Assembly (NCBI GenBank): GCA_009746045.1
Contig: RPFO01000264.1
Location: 682,001 to 746,000 of the forward strand
Reading direction: 5' to 3'
Length of the DNA stretch: 64,000 nucleotides
From: Mesostigma viride
Taxonomy: Eukaryota; Streptophyta; Mesostigmatophyceae; Mesostigmatales; Mesostigmataceae
The notes beneath the pieces are model-generated. The model was not told where the DNA came from, made no database searches, and saw only the letters and a list, made by a program, of their open reading frames with translations. Shown here piece by piece: positions 24,021-34,927 of this stretch (the first letter of the stretch is position 1; every line of letters begins with the position of its first letter). Both the position numbers and the translations under genes were made by a program.

Positions 24021-25066
24021 TGTATTTTCCAACTGTGTCAGACGTGGCAGAGGAGGAAGAGCTGTTGGCCGACAGCCCTGTACAACTGCCTGGCATCCCA
24101 GCGTTGCCCAGTGAGTGGTTGTTTGGAACACCCACTGGTGAGTGTGAGAGCCACAACCACTGTGACACCCAGGTCACCCTTGATGATTGCAGGCAGTCAC
24201 TGCAGGCTTGGCCCCCTGCAGCAGAGGGTCACATTGGCAAAACAGGTGATCAGCAACCTATCACCTCTTCACTTGTGGAAATAGCTCAGCCACTAGCTGC
24301 ACGTTCCAAACGCAGCCTAGCAGAAGCTGTCCGCATTTTACAATCAGCACATAGAGCTAAAGCTCAAACTGCTGCAGGATCAGCTAAGGTGGGTAAGGTT
24401 GGGCAGAATGACAATAGCCCATTCTTGGTTGCAGTGGACACACAAGCCCAGGTCAGCATTATTAGTGCACTGGCTGTGCCCCATTTGCCTTTGGAACCTT
24501 CACCCTGGCACCATGTGGCTGATTTCTCAGGGCAGTCATCACTCAAGGTACAAGGTCAGGTAATGTTGACTATACTTGGTATCCCAACCCCTTTCCAGGT
24601 ATTGGAAGGTTATAAAGGTAATGCCTTGTTGGGTGATCCCTTTCTCTCTTACCCTGGTGTCATTATCTCCAGTGATAGACTGGCCATCCAGGACCTGGGT
24701 GGTGCTGATCTGAATCATTTCAAAATTCCTCTTCAAACACTTATTCAAACCAACATTGCTTCTGTAAAATTTGCTACCCCCAAGTATGCTCCAGGGCAAG
24801 AACCTTGTGTGGCAGATTTGGTTCATAATCAAAAACTTCATCCAACATCCTTTGGATTGGGCAAGCATGATGTGGCAAAAATGTCTCCTCTTTCTTATGA
24901 ACAGATAGAGCAAGACTGTCGCACACACATAGGGTTCCTAAAATGGGTGGAGGCCTTCAACAAGGCCAGGGAAGAATGGGTAGTGCCAGATCCCCTTAGC
25001 CCCTCTCACACTCCACCTGTCACACCTATTGACGAAAAGCCTGCAGGGTGCAGCACTTGCGCCTGA
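23903..25066 (+). pseudogene. E integrase tail and aspartic-protease-like domain
   Basis: After the integrase tail and a linker, VAVDTQAQVSIIS (Asp codon 24437-24439) and ALLGDPFLSYPG form the protease-like domain, about 75 residues apart. The Gly of D-T-G is Gln. The frame ends at 25066 just before RT, which opens in an overlapping frame at 25048. Protease therefore follows integrase as in A and F. Confidence 0.82.
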
Positions 25067-25701
25067 AGTTTGTGTGTAAACATAAGCCAGCAGCAGATGG
25101 GTCAGTCATTTTTCATGCTAGACCTTGTGTGACAGAGTTCAAGGGAACCACTGATCTGACAGAAGCAGAGCTGTACACGCCAGGCATTCAGCAAACTTCT
25201 TTAAAAATCTTGCTGTCTGTCTTTGTGGGTCATCTAAATGACGGGGATGATTATATCTGCAAGGCTACAGACATTAAAAGGGCCTTCCTGAAAGGCTCAC
25301 CTGAGATAGCACAACAAGTGTGGCATGGTCAGGTGTATGTAGTCTCCACTCCCTGAGTTTGGGCAAAACATATCCCTCAGCAGTACCTGAAAGCTAACAT
25401 AGGTGTTGAAGGGCTGCAATCAGCCCCTCGCATTTTCAGGATGTCAGCTCAGGCAGTGTTTGAAAAGCTAGGGGCTAGATATGATGACATAGACCCTTGC
25501 TTCTTTGTGGTACCACACCCTCATGGCATACTCACCTTTGTGTGGTATGGGGATGATCAGCTGATTGCTGGGCCAAGGCGTGCTGTAGAGGATTTTATTC
25601 AACAAGTGTCACAGCACTTTGAGATTGGCAAGCAAGTAGAGCTCGGTACCACTGCATGCCATAAAATTTTGTGGCACAATGTTACAACTTCAGCAGCATG
25701 A
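25048..25701 (+). pseudogene. E reverse transcriptase, interrupted
   Basis: The first part has LRLKFVCKHKPAADGS, ELYTPGIQQTSLKILLSV and TDIKRAFLKGSPEIAQQVW, up to a stop at 25356. The second part, from 25441, has DIDPCFFVVP and FVWYGDDQLIAG (YGDD at 25546-25557). It would copy element RNA into DNA. A stop and frame changes between the parts inactivate it. Confidence 0.85.
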
Positions 25702-25819
25702 CAGCCAGTGGGTGTGTGCACTATACTCTCCTACTGATTACATGCACAGCTGCTTAATTGGAGGTTCTGCAAACAAAAATCAAACCTGGTGCATGTCCCA
25801 CCATTAGAGGCAAGCTGGG

Positions 25820-26497
25820 GTGGTTGTGCTCCACCTGTGCACCTCACCTGGCTGTGGCTACTGTAGCAGAGTTGATGATGATGTCTTGATGCAAGTAGGT
25901 CACAAAGCCATCACCAAAACTCTCCAGGAAGGCCCTCCCCTTATCTTGCATTCCTTGGATCTCCACAAAACCATTCACATCCAAGCTATGATGGATAGTT
26001 CCATGGAGTCCAGGCAGATCACCAAGTTGAAGGCAAGGGAGTCAGGCTTGTATTTTGTGCAGAATGATGATGCACCCTTGTCTCTCATTTCATGGTACAG
26101 CCGGTTGCATAGACGCAAGGCTGTCAGCAGCAATGCTGCTGAGTGCAGGGCAGTGGTGTCAGCAGTGCTTCATGCAAGATACTCGAATCATGTGCTGGTT
26201 TGGTTGCAGATGCAAGCAGGCAGCAGCGCTGGGGTGGTTGCACACTTGCTCACTGACAGTCAGTCAGTCCTCAGCTTCCTTGCTAACCCCTATGCTGTGC
26301 ACACTGATCTTGACTGGGTGGTCCTCAAACAGGAATCCACCTACCGGGAGTCCACCCGTCACGTGGAGGACAAGCACAACGCTGCTGACGCACTTACTAA
26401 AGTGCCTCAGCAGGCAGCTGATCAGTATCAGCTGTTGTACCACCTGATGAACCCGTACGGCAAGCAGGCAACCCTGCCCCATCGGGGGGACGCCTAG
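25820..26497 (+). pseudogene. E RNase H
   Basis: The copia RNase H landmarks are present: MMDSSMESRQITKLKARESG, ISWYSRLHRRKAVSSNAAE, LTDSQSVLSFL and NAADALTK. The region itself is one open frame of 226 codons to the stop at 26497, but it is cut off from RT by a frame change near 25700-25820. Confidence 0.85.
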
Positions 26498-29189
26498 CAG
26501 GTCCCTGTTAACCAGGGGCACCTAGGTAACCCAGTACCCCTTGGGCAGGTCCAAGGGGCAGGTTGTGCTTCCAGTAAGGGGGGTTGGTTGGAGTCTGTTT
26601 TTTTCTGCATCTGCGTGCCCTATGCCAATAAAGTCTTTTGATTTTTCACACACCATGGAATTTCGTGCTGCTCACCTTCATATAGGTGGGCAGGGGATGT
26701 ATCATACTCTCATTGTCCATTAGGGTTGTATACCTTGGTGGATAGGCCTTGAGCTCAGTGGCTCAGGTGCCTCCCATTCAAGTGGAGGGTCAAACCTCCC
26801 TTGACAGATGGCTTCCCAGGACCCCAGTTCACTGTGGGTTTCCTGGGCCACCTGGCCTCACTGTTCAGTGGCAGTAAAGGCATGGGTGCTGTCATGTTGT
26901 CTAGTACAATGTGATCAGCCCAGGTACAGGATGCAATATTCCTGTCACCTGTCACCAGGACTTCAGATCCCACTGTGCAGGGCAGGGGTGGCTGGTCCTC
27001 ACACGTTGTGCAGGTGCAGCGTGGACAGTTCAGGGTGCAATAAACCTGGCTACTGTCACTCCTCAGGTTGCAGGTGACCTGAGCTCAGTTGCCCCAGCCT
27101 GGCTGGGTGCTATGTTTTCTGAGTGGCCGATGATGATGGAACAACATGGGACCTCTTAACCCTTCTATTGTGTCAACTGGAACCGCCAGAACGGACTGAG
27201 TATGGGCATCTTAGTAAGTATGAGAGTATCTAGCCAAATAACATTTTCTGGCCCACCCTTGGAACCAAGGATGCTTTTATATCAAATAACTTTGGGGTCA
27301 TGTCATTGGTCACATATCTATGCCCCACAGCTGCTATAAATAGCACCCCCCCCAAGGGGGTACGGTGCATATGGGGTTCAAGAGATATATAATGCAATAT
27401 GGACCATTTCTCAAAATCTGCCGACCCTGGCCCTTTGAGGGGAGTTTAAGATAATCACAGGCATGCCATAGATGCATTCACAACATGACATGCCATAGAA
27501 CTGCACAGGCTAGCTAGCATACAGCCCAAAATAGCTCAGACCGTTATAACGGGTGCAGTTATTTTGGGGTGTCTTGCTAGCACTACCGTATAGGCATTCA
27601 ATTCCAACGTGGCACAAAACATCATAGATGGCCACACATGGATTCCCAAACACATTTCCAGCTTTAAAGTCACAACATCATGCTATACAACAAGTATAAA
27701 GCTTGTGCCAAGGCCCCAAACCAAGCGTATAACGGGTTCACAAGGAGCTACATTATCAATGCATCCAACACACTGTAAAGCAATTCCAATGATTGGCAAT
27801 GATAGAAAAAACAAAAGAACTAACCTGGTTATGCTTCCATGCAAGCAGGCCCTGGCCATTCATGTTTCTTGCATGCATTATGGACGCACAAGCAGAAGGA
27901 TAACTTGGGCCAGCAAACCAAGAAGCAATGCCTAGAGCTGGCCAGAAAACCACTTGTCTCGCTATGTCTGTGCAGGGAAAAGCATCCCGTTATCAAGCCC
28001 ACCATGTTTAGAGACAATACCAAACGCTACTTCACTGGTTTCGTTGAAGCCTCAGCTAATAGCAATCAAATCTGGTCCAAAATCTGCGTGACGTAGTGGT
28101 ATTCCCCAACCATCACAAGCGAACGCGTACAAGCACTAAAGCAACAAAACGACAAGCAAAAACCATCGATTACATGTCTACAACTAGTTTATAAACGATA
28201 GGACGACTTGGTACTGTAATGTATAAACGCTAACACGTTAATACGTACCAGGTCGAAACCGCAGATTACCTGCTGTGCGGGAGCCATCACTCCCACCTCA
28301 CGGACATAGCCTCGAACCTTTCCTGGCCGTCATCGCTAATAAAACATGTCAAGAATAACGTAGCAAGTCTATCCACGCGCAAATATATGGACGTTTGCTG
28401 CCGAACAACAGGTAGCATACGCACTGTCACCGCCTGACCGCTGACAGGATCTGCCGCACCGATTAGAACCTAGAGACATACTTGCGCACATCCAGACGCT
28501 TCACGGCCAGAGATATAACCTTTATAACACTCAAGGATAATTACTACAAGATTTGAGTTCAAAATTCCAAGCCATGCTCTCGTACCAGTCATTTGCCTGC
28601 ACCGCCATAGCCGCGGACGTCAATTATTTTCATTCACGTCGGTCCCGTTTGACCATGGTACCCCCCCAGCTTTGATTGAGTATATCTCCCTGGCCAGTTG
28701 TCCAAAGTACGGTCTGAATAGTGCCAGGCAAAGCTTACATCTAGATCTTTCGATCCCCCCAGGTTTGACCGTTGAATTATTTTTGGCGCGGCGCCTGGTT
28801 CTGCCACAAACTCAGTCCGTTAGAGTGGCGCGAGTTCAACTGGCGCCACGAAAACGGACTCAGTACAAATTAAGGGTTAAAAGGTTTACCTTGGCATTTT
28901 TTTGACAGTGGCTCTCTATGCTGGTGAAGCACTCCCTGGATAGGCACGCAGGCATGACTATCTCCCTTATGGGCTCGCGAGGAGGAGGAACTCCCCGGGT
29001 CTGTTGAGCTAAACTTGATGCCACCAGAAGTATTGCACTAGTTCTGGGGCCCATTTTTTTTTTCAGTCCAGATGTTGCAGTATGGGTGTCAGTTGCTCAG
29101 CACCTCAGTCAGCTTGGAGTCAGTCTCCTAGCTGGGCAGGATCAGGCTTGAAGTTGCTAGCCTTCAACCTGAAAGGAAAACATAATGGG
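26498..29189 (+). other. E 3' noncoding region (2.7 kb)
   Basis: No gene is visible. It contains an AATAAA at 26627-26632, a T-arm-like hairpin near 26784-26799, a dispersed repeat (K1, 27735-28300) and two GGCGCC-rich inverted pairs near 28789-28850. A purine-rich stretch (CTGAAAGGAAAACATAATGG) runs up to the 3' LTR. The extra length compared with A suggests at least one further insertion, perhaps K1. Confidence 0.6.
27735..28300 (+). repeat. Dispersed repeat K, copy 1
   Basis: It aligns by eye with 44075-44640 through shared blocks such as ATGCTTCCATGCAAGCAGG, TGGCCAGAAAACCACTTGT, CAAATCTGGTCCAAAATCTG and GTAGTGGTATTCCCCAACC, with gradual divergence at the edges. I see no coding capacity. 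The type is unknown. Confidence 0.75.
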
Positions 29190-29641
29190 AGTTAGATGAG
29201 ATGCTTAGGCTGACACACGGATTTCTGGCCTGCGCGCCGCGTATTGCCTACCGCGGCTGAGCGGGACACCTCAGTACTGTACGGCAGGTCGTACAGTCCT
29301 GAGGTGTCATGTGGACTGATGTGCAGTTAGTGCCAGACTGTGCCTAGGCTCTAGCTCGACCTGCCAGATCCGGGTTATCCGGGTCTGACGGGCCGAGTGT
29401 AGTCGATGCTAGTGACGTGGTCGCATGGCATTGCAGTGTACAGTTGTCCACTGGTAGACGCTGCAGGCAGCGCTGCCATAGGCATATAGGCGTAGCACTG
29501 GGGAGTGCCACAGCACCGAGTTTGCACACGGCAGAGTTCCATTCTGAGCTCGTTGAGTTTCCCTTGTATTATTTGCATACTACAATCTCTCTCCACTCTC
29601 ATCATCATTGAGTTGTCCGCCGCTATCTCGGCTTTCCAACT
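29190..29641 (+). repeat. E 3' LTR (452 bp)
   Basis: Partner of 18736-19187; it ends CCAACT at the GAAGC target copy, after which LINE G resumes. Confidence 0.93.
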
Positions 29642-30043
29642 GAAGCCAGCTGCGACGTTGTAGAGTGTCAATGTGTAGGCTGCTGGCAGGTCCGCAGGCT
29701 GAAAGCGTCGAACCACCACTTTCTCCCCCACGCTGATATAAGGAAATGCGTCTTTTACCCTTGCGGGGGTCAGATCGGTTAGCATTTTCTTTACCATTTC
29801 GGCTGTGCGAAATTTGACGTGAATATTCGGCTGGTTTTCAACTCCCCCACAGATGGTGCCACCGAATCCGCACACCTTTTCTTCCACATGTTTCTTCTCG
29901 TCGAGGGACAGACTTGCTTCACCGTGTATTTCAACAACCGCAATCCGTTCTTGGAGTTGATTAGCCCGCGCAGTCATGGCTGGGCTCCATATGATTTTTC
30001 CGCTGACTTTGTCTGCTGTGGTAGCGGGTTTGTATGTAGCCAT
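29642..30043 (-). pseudogene. LINE G, 5' piece of ORF1
   Basis: In LINE sense the ATG at 30043 opens a frame with an N-terminal helical segment (ARANQLQERIAVVEIHG), then PNIHVKFRTAEMVKKML and VVVRRFQPADLPAAYTL, and TLYNVAAGF running into the E target. Joined to 18735 it continues with an RRM-like fold pattern. This is typical of an ORF1 RNA-binding protein. E splits it. Confidence 0.65.
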
Positions 30044-30387
30044 GGAGTTGTAGCACCGGCCCTGCGTTGGTGGTGAGGAGGAGACGGAAACAAGGAGAGA
30101 AAACGTGTTAGTAAGTCATCGCGGCTGGCTACCTGCGCATCTAGGGGGAGCTGAGATGTTAAAGCCACATCACATCCTTGTCCAAGTAATGTCGGCTGGT
30201 GTTGTCAAAGGTGTCTGGGCGATTTCCAATCACCATGTGTGGCACAGACTATTCCATAGTCCCAGCGCCTGTTAAAGGGTTTTCCGTGTTGTAGGAGACT
30301 AGGCCCCGGGGTAACTACTGGCCCATCCAAAGGGGCTGGCCCGTGCCAGCGCCACATTGCCAATGGGCGTTCGTATCCTGGCCTAGC
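30044..30387. other. Short unassigned stretch before A-plus
   Basis: It probably holds the 5' UTR of LINE G at its left end. I see no other feature up to the A-plus LTR. Confidence 0.4.
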
Positions 30388-31004
30388 AGTTAACGTAAAG
30401 GATTTACGTTAGATGGATAGAGATTGTTACGCTCTTTCCAACGGCACCTTGAACGCCTCATTTGGTTAAGGAACGTAAAAGTTATGACGTTTCCTAGGCT
30501 GTGCCGACAGTACCCGGCGCGCCACTGTGGGCGCGTACGGACACAGGATGTACAAGTGTCACTTTGATAGTCCGCAGGACGTTGACAGGACTTGTACAGG
30601 ACTTGATGGTCAATTGATAGGTAGGCGCACTGTAGCGCGCCAGGACCTATGAGACAATTGATGCTGAGTAGTGTACGGATAGGTCCACAGGACTAGCCGT
30701 ATGGACAATTGATAGATCTGCGCGCCAAAGGCGTGCCAGAGTCTGTGTAATCAATTGATTGACAGTTCAGCTGTGACAGTGCAGCTGAATACTTGGACGC
30801 GTCCCTAGCAAGCTATATGTGTGACTTGGTCGCACCGGGACGCTAGTTCTTGCGTGCACGTTCTCTTGGCACTGCGACCCTGTCGCCTGTGCTGCGTGCA
30901 GTCTTGGAAGTGACGTGACTTACGTCTGTGTTTCCTTGTTATTAATAAAGGCAACTTCCTGCAAGAACCATGGCAGAATTCGTGGCATTCTCGCCCTCAC
31001 AACT
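30388..31004 (+). repeat. A-plus 5' LTR (617 bp)
   Basis: It starts AGTTAACG, ends CTCACAACT, and has AATAAA at 30944-30949. Just inside, the unit AACTCGTATTAC is duplicated in tandem (31001-31024) compared with a single copy in A-minus, lengthening the leader from 24 to 36 bases. Confidence 0.93.
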
Positions 31005-31040
31005 CGTATTACAACTCGTATTACACGCTCTGTTAAAAAG

Positions 31041-31751
31041 ATGCCAAATTCTGAAGAATTCCGGATTCCCGAAGACGAGGAAATAGCCGCTCCGCCGGCT
31101 GGTCCTTCGTCAAGACCGACTGCGCCGTCGTGGCAGCAATTGCTCGACGAAGTTACGATTTCGCTCGACGAGCTTCATCGTCAACAGCGCGCAGCTCATC
31201 CATTGCTCGGGGATAACCCCGAGGACCCCGATTTGCCAGCACTGGTGCCGGCTATCCGCAACCTGTTGGACCAGATTCGAAACATTTTATCGACATTTAC
31301 GGTCCAGGTGCGGGGAGGTTTGCGGTCGGTGACCGAAGTCACGACTGCCATTGAGGAGTTGGACAACGTCCTCTCTTCACTCACCGGTTACCAGAGAAAC
31401 CTGCAAAACTGGGCATCGCTACGCACGGGGGGCGCGCCGGCGGTGTCAACAAATTTGTTTCAAGATCTCGCGTTGCTATCGCTGCTCACTCGCGGCGTAC
31501 GCAGTCGTGAGCGCCAGGTTCTAATTAACCTGGTGGCATTTCTCGCATCTGTGCGAGAGTGGATTCCCGCGGGGTGGGAATTGTTAACGATCTTTACACA
31601 TCCTCTGCGCCTCGTCGCGCGTCGGCGCGTCGCAACTTACGCGGCGGGGAGCACACCGGTTTTAATACATACCGGTGCAGGTCCGGAGCTGGATATGGAG
31701 GATCGTGAGTTCGTATACACGTACTGCGACTTCAGGGGCCTTGACTACTAG
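31041..31751 (+). CDS. A pre-gag ORF, intact, unknown function
   Basis: 236 codons from the first ATG after the LTR, which matches the start used in A-minus. The N-terminus is acidic and Pro-rich (MPNSEEFRIPEDEE), followed by predicted helices (LLDEVTISLDELHRQQRA, IRNLLDQIRNILSTF) and a hydrophobic helical middle (LFQDLALLSLLTRG, LINLVAFLASVREW). It has no Cys/His knuckle and no resemblance that I recognise to Gag, Env or any enzyme. It sits 169 bases before gag. It may be an N-terminal Gag domain split off, or an accessory protein. Confidence 0.7.
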   Translation: MPNSEEFRIPEDEEIAAPPAGPSSRPTAPSWQQLLDEVTISLDELHRQQRAAHPLLGDNPEDPDLPALVPAIRNLLDQIRNILSTFTVQVRGGLRSVTEVTTAIEELDNVLSSLTGYQRNLQNWASLRTGGAPAVSTNLFQDLALLSLLTRGVRSRERQVLINLVAFLASVREWIPAGWELLTIFTHPLRLVARRRVATYAAGSTPVLIHTGAGPELDMEDREFVYTYCDFRGLDY

Positions 31752-31920
31752 TCGGCCTAATTTTCTTTTGCAGTACTCGTCGACATTTTTGTCGAATTTT
31801 CGGCGGCAATTCGCGGGGGCGGCAGCGACACCGGCGCAGGCGGCAGTGGCGACACAAAAATTTTGTACATAATTTTCTGCTGCTTTGCTAAGGTGTTCTT
31901 TGAATAGCTTGTAGTGCAGG

Positions 31921-32546
31921 ATGGCTGAGGGACGCCGTAGCAAGGGCCCAGCCAGTGGGAATAATAATGGGGGTGCTGGTAGTGGAACCGCTCACGTAGA
32001 TGACGTGGGGCTTACCGGAGAGATTACCAACCTTCCTCACAATAATAATAATGCACAAGCTGTTCATGGCTTTGATCTCACCACACAGGGTCTTTTAATT
32101 GTTAATCAGCTGCAGCCTGTAACCTCAGACTCCAAGCCTAAGCAGGCTGAAGAGTTTGTGGAAGGATTGGAAGGGTTCCCTAGCTTGTACGGTGGTACAA
32201 ATTACTATCAAATCTGGATAGGAAGTAGCACTTTTGGCAAGTGTACTGACCAGATTAAGGACCTGACCAGGGAGTGCAAGAAGGCCAATAAGGCCTGGGC
32301 ACTGTATGTAGCTGAGCTGAAGGAGCTGCTGGAAGACCAGCGAAAGAAGGTCGGCATCCATTGGCAAGACAAGTATCAAGGGTGGGAGGTCAAAGGGGAT
32401 CTCATCCAGAATTTCCTTAGCTATTGCAAAATGGTTGAGGAAGGCAGGGCCCACGGTTTCAACGTGGCAGACAACATAGCCCTGACCAACTGGTTGAAGG
32501 TCTCAGGGCTGGATAAGGCCACACGTGGATCCCTCAAGGTCATGTG
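31921..32546 (+). CDS. A-plus gag, 5' part (split by element B)
   Basis: The ATG opens MAEGRRSKGPASGNNN, a disordered N-terminus, then a Gag-like core: LEGFPSLYGGTNYYQIW, AWALYVAELKELLEDQ, WLKVSGLDKATRGSLKV. The core resembles the copia Gag (UBN2-type) fold by pattern only. B is inserted after the ATGTG target. Removing B and one target copy restores the frame to the 3' part at 38096-38585. Confidence 0.85.
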
Positions 32547-33290
32547 TGTCAAATATCTAGCGATGTTTCTCTACTTTTGTCACGCATTATGGTATCACGC
32601 ATTATATGCGGGGAAAATTGACGCCGTCAGCTAGGTGTTTATTTACACGACTTGTTGTTGGGTTTGCATCCCTATTAATTGCACCCACAGGTCGTTGACT
32701 AACTTAATATCATATACAATGTTTGAGTGTACTAAAATCCGAATGATGTTGCTCGGAATACAGCAAGCGTTACCTGTCAGCACCGTTACAGGTGCCGTAA
32801 TTTACATCGGCTCTCTCCGGATCAGATCAGGTCCGCAGTTTGTGGTGCCGCCCTGGAGGCGATAGGACTTTGAGCCTATCAGACCACACACACAATGTAC
32901 CATGATGTGGACAATAGATTACAGGCTGCAAAGTCGTTATTATCTAGTGTTCTTTCCGTGGTTGTAGAGACGCTAAGCTGCAGTGCCGTCAGATGTAAAT
33001 CAACGGTGCATAATGCATTAGCCGCCACTACTTTGTGTGCCTAGAGTTGTTTTGCTTGCTAGCCGTGTGTGGCCCCGACCCAGTGTTGGTCGTGTGACCC
33101 TGCCCAGTGTTGGCATTGTCATTTGCCCTGGCCCAGTGTTGGCTATGGTAGACTGCGCCCAGTGTTGGCCGCACCGTGTTTTCCACTCTCAGTAAACGTA
33201 TTTTAATACAAGAAGTCTTTTCCATACACTTGTGCAATATCTGGGTCATAACAGGCAAAAGATCTTTCCTCCGAGCCCCGGTTTCTGACA
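32547..33290 (+). repeat. B 5' LTR (744 bp)
   Basis: It is identical by eye to 37347-38090. It contains four copies of CCCAGTGTTGG at 33079, 33103, 33132 and 33158. Confidence 0.96.
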
Positions 33291-33309
33291 TGGTATCGAG
33301 TAGCGAGTG

Positions 33310-33708
33310 ATGCCTATGAACCCATATTTTCCAATTCCCAACGACCGCAACCTGAGATCTGGAATTGAGCTTTTTCAATTTCCCGAAGAATCTTGCCCAG
33401 ACTACCTCGCAAGAGCAAATCTGCTTTTTGCCCAAGTTGAAGACATCTTCCCGGGCGTGTTTCCTGAATCTGCCTACTGCCGCTGGCTCCTGCGTGGCAT
33501 TCGACAAGAATTTTTCAACTGTGTGTGTTTCAGCGAACTTCCAGACTTTTCAATCAGAAATCTACAGGATCTGCTCGACAACAACGCAGTATCTCTGGAG
33601 AGATTAAATCACACTTTACTTCACATTACAAATCTCCAACGCAATCAAGAACATGTCGGGAGGTGCGCCAGCTGTGGCACGAGAAGTCAAGGAGAGCAGC
33701 GTTCTTAG
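33310..33708 (+). CDS. B ORFa, unknown, overlapping B gag
   Basis: 132 codons from the first ATG after the PBS. It reads MPMNPYFPIPNDRNLRSG and contains FPEESCPDYLARANLLFAQ, a Gag-like helical pattern. It overlaps the start of B gag (33653) by 56 bases in another frame. It could be an N-terminal Gag segment separated by a frameshift, or an upstream ORF of its own. Confidence 0.5.
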   Translation: MPMNPYFPIPNDRNLRSGIELFQFPEESCPDYLARANLLFAQVEDIFPGVFPESAYCRWLLRGIRQEFFNCVCFSELPDFSIRNLQDLLDNNAVSLERLNHTLLHITNLQRNQEHVGRCASCGTRSQGEQRS

Positions 33709-34326
33709 TGCTCTCAAGAATCTCAACTTCGATGGGAGCGACCCCAAGAAATTCACCGGATTCCGAATCAAGGCGGAAGGGCAATTCGACGCCCTCGGAT
33801 ATTCAGATGTACTAGCTGGAAAGGATCCGATCGTGGTAAAGCAGCAAAAAATTGGCTACGCTGCCCTGATTGCTGGCCTCGACGGCAACGCGCTACTGCA
33901 TGCCGCTACGGCCCCCAACAAGTATATGCACGAGGCGTGGACCGTCCTGGTTGACGTCTATGGACATGACGAAACGACATCCACCCATCAGGCCGCGACA
34001 CTTGAGGAACTGCTGTCGGCTGAGCAGATTCCCATGGATTCTGTTCCTGCAAATATCAATCTCACCGAACGAAAGTACCTGGAATATAATAAACTAAGCA
34101 ACAATAAACTCCATGATTCTATCCTGGTGACATCACACCGCCGCAGACTTCCTGCCCAGTATGGCCCCGTCCTGGCGGCGTACAACCTTCCCCCCGACTT
34201 GACGTGGAAAGACTACAAGACCGCCGTCCTGAAAGTGGACGACCATCTGCGTGTGCACCGCGCGGCCCAAGCTGGCAGCTCAGATTCCAGTGCACCAGTG
34301 TATCATACTGCTGCCTGCCCCCACTG
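33653..34326 (+). CDS. B gag, 5' part (split by element C2)
   Basis: MSGGAPAVAREVKESSVL leads into a copia-type Gag core (LNFDGSDPKKFTGFRIKAEG, AWTVLVDVYG, NLPPDLTWKDYKTAVL). It is split at the CACTG target of C2. Removing C2 and one target copy joins it in frame to 37106-37316, giving 294 codons and no stop. Gag is therefore intact apart from the insertion. Confidence 0.88.
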
Positions 34327-34927
34327 TGTCAGGGTTTTAGTATAAACCCTGGATGTGCCCGTTTGCCAGCCTATGTTATGTTGTGGCCAATCTTCTGTAT
34401 TTTCTGGCCAAGGATATTATTAGGGCTGAGTAGGGCTTGCCGTGTTCTTTCCGGCGGTACTTTTCTTATGACGGACAGTTGAGTATGCACAAAGATATTA
34501 GGTGCCGAAGTTAGGATTAATTCGGCTCTACCCTGTGGTTGCATGGTACGGCTTGTAGGGCGTGAGTATCTCGTGCCATTTGGCGGTGGCTAACTCCTAG
34601 CGCCGCGCAATAGTGGGTTCGAATATTGGTGCCGAATATTCGCATCATGGCCTAGTGGATTTTGTGTGCCAGTTGTTCAAGTCGAGACACTTTATGTGGG
34701 TTAAGTTAACGTAGGGATAATGTGTGCAGCCGACATTGGACATTGTTTAAGAGGTCGGCGTGCACCTTTTCACGTTACCTGATGGTGGGCCAGTTGCCTT
34801 GTGGCTTGGCAATGGACACCGGTCACGGTCCTTAAATTCTATATATGCGTCTTTTATTGTATTAATGAAATGAGTTGTGCCGCAACATTTGAGCTCATTC
34901 ATTGACGCATTATTAGGATTTTTGACA
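34327..34927 (+). repeat. C2 5' LTR (601 bp)
   Basis: It matches the C1 LTR with two extra G bases (TTTATGTGGGTTAAG against TTTATGTGTTAAG) and a few substitutions. Confidence 0.95.

Noticed and set aside
25546-25557. YGDD as a sign of an RNA-virus polymerase
   Set aside because: The surrounding motifs (KRAFLKG, RNase H, integrase, LTRs with TSD) are those of a copia retrotransposon.
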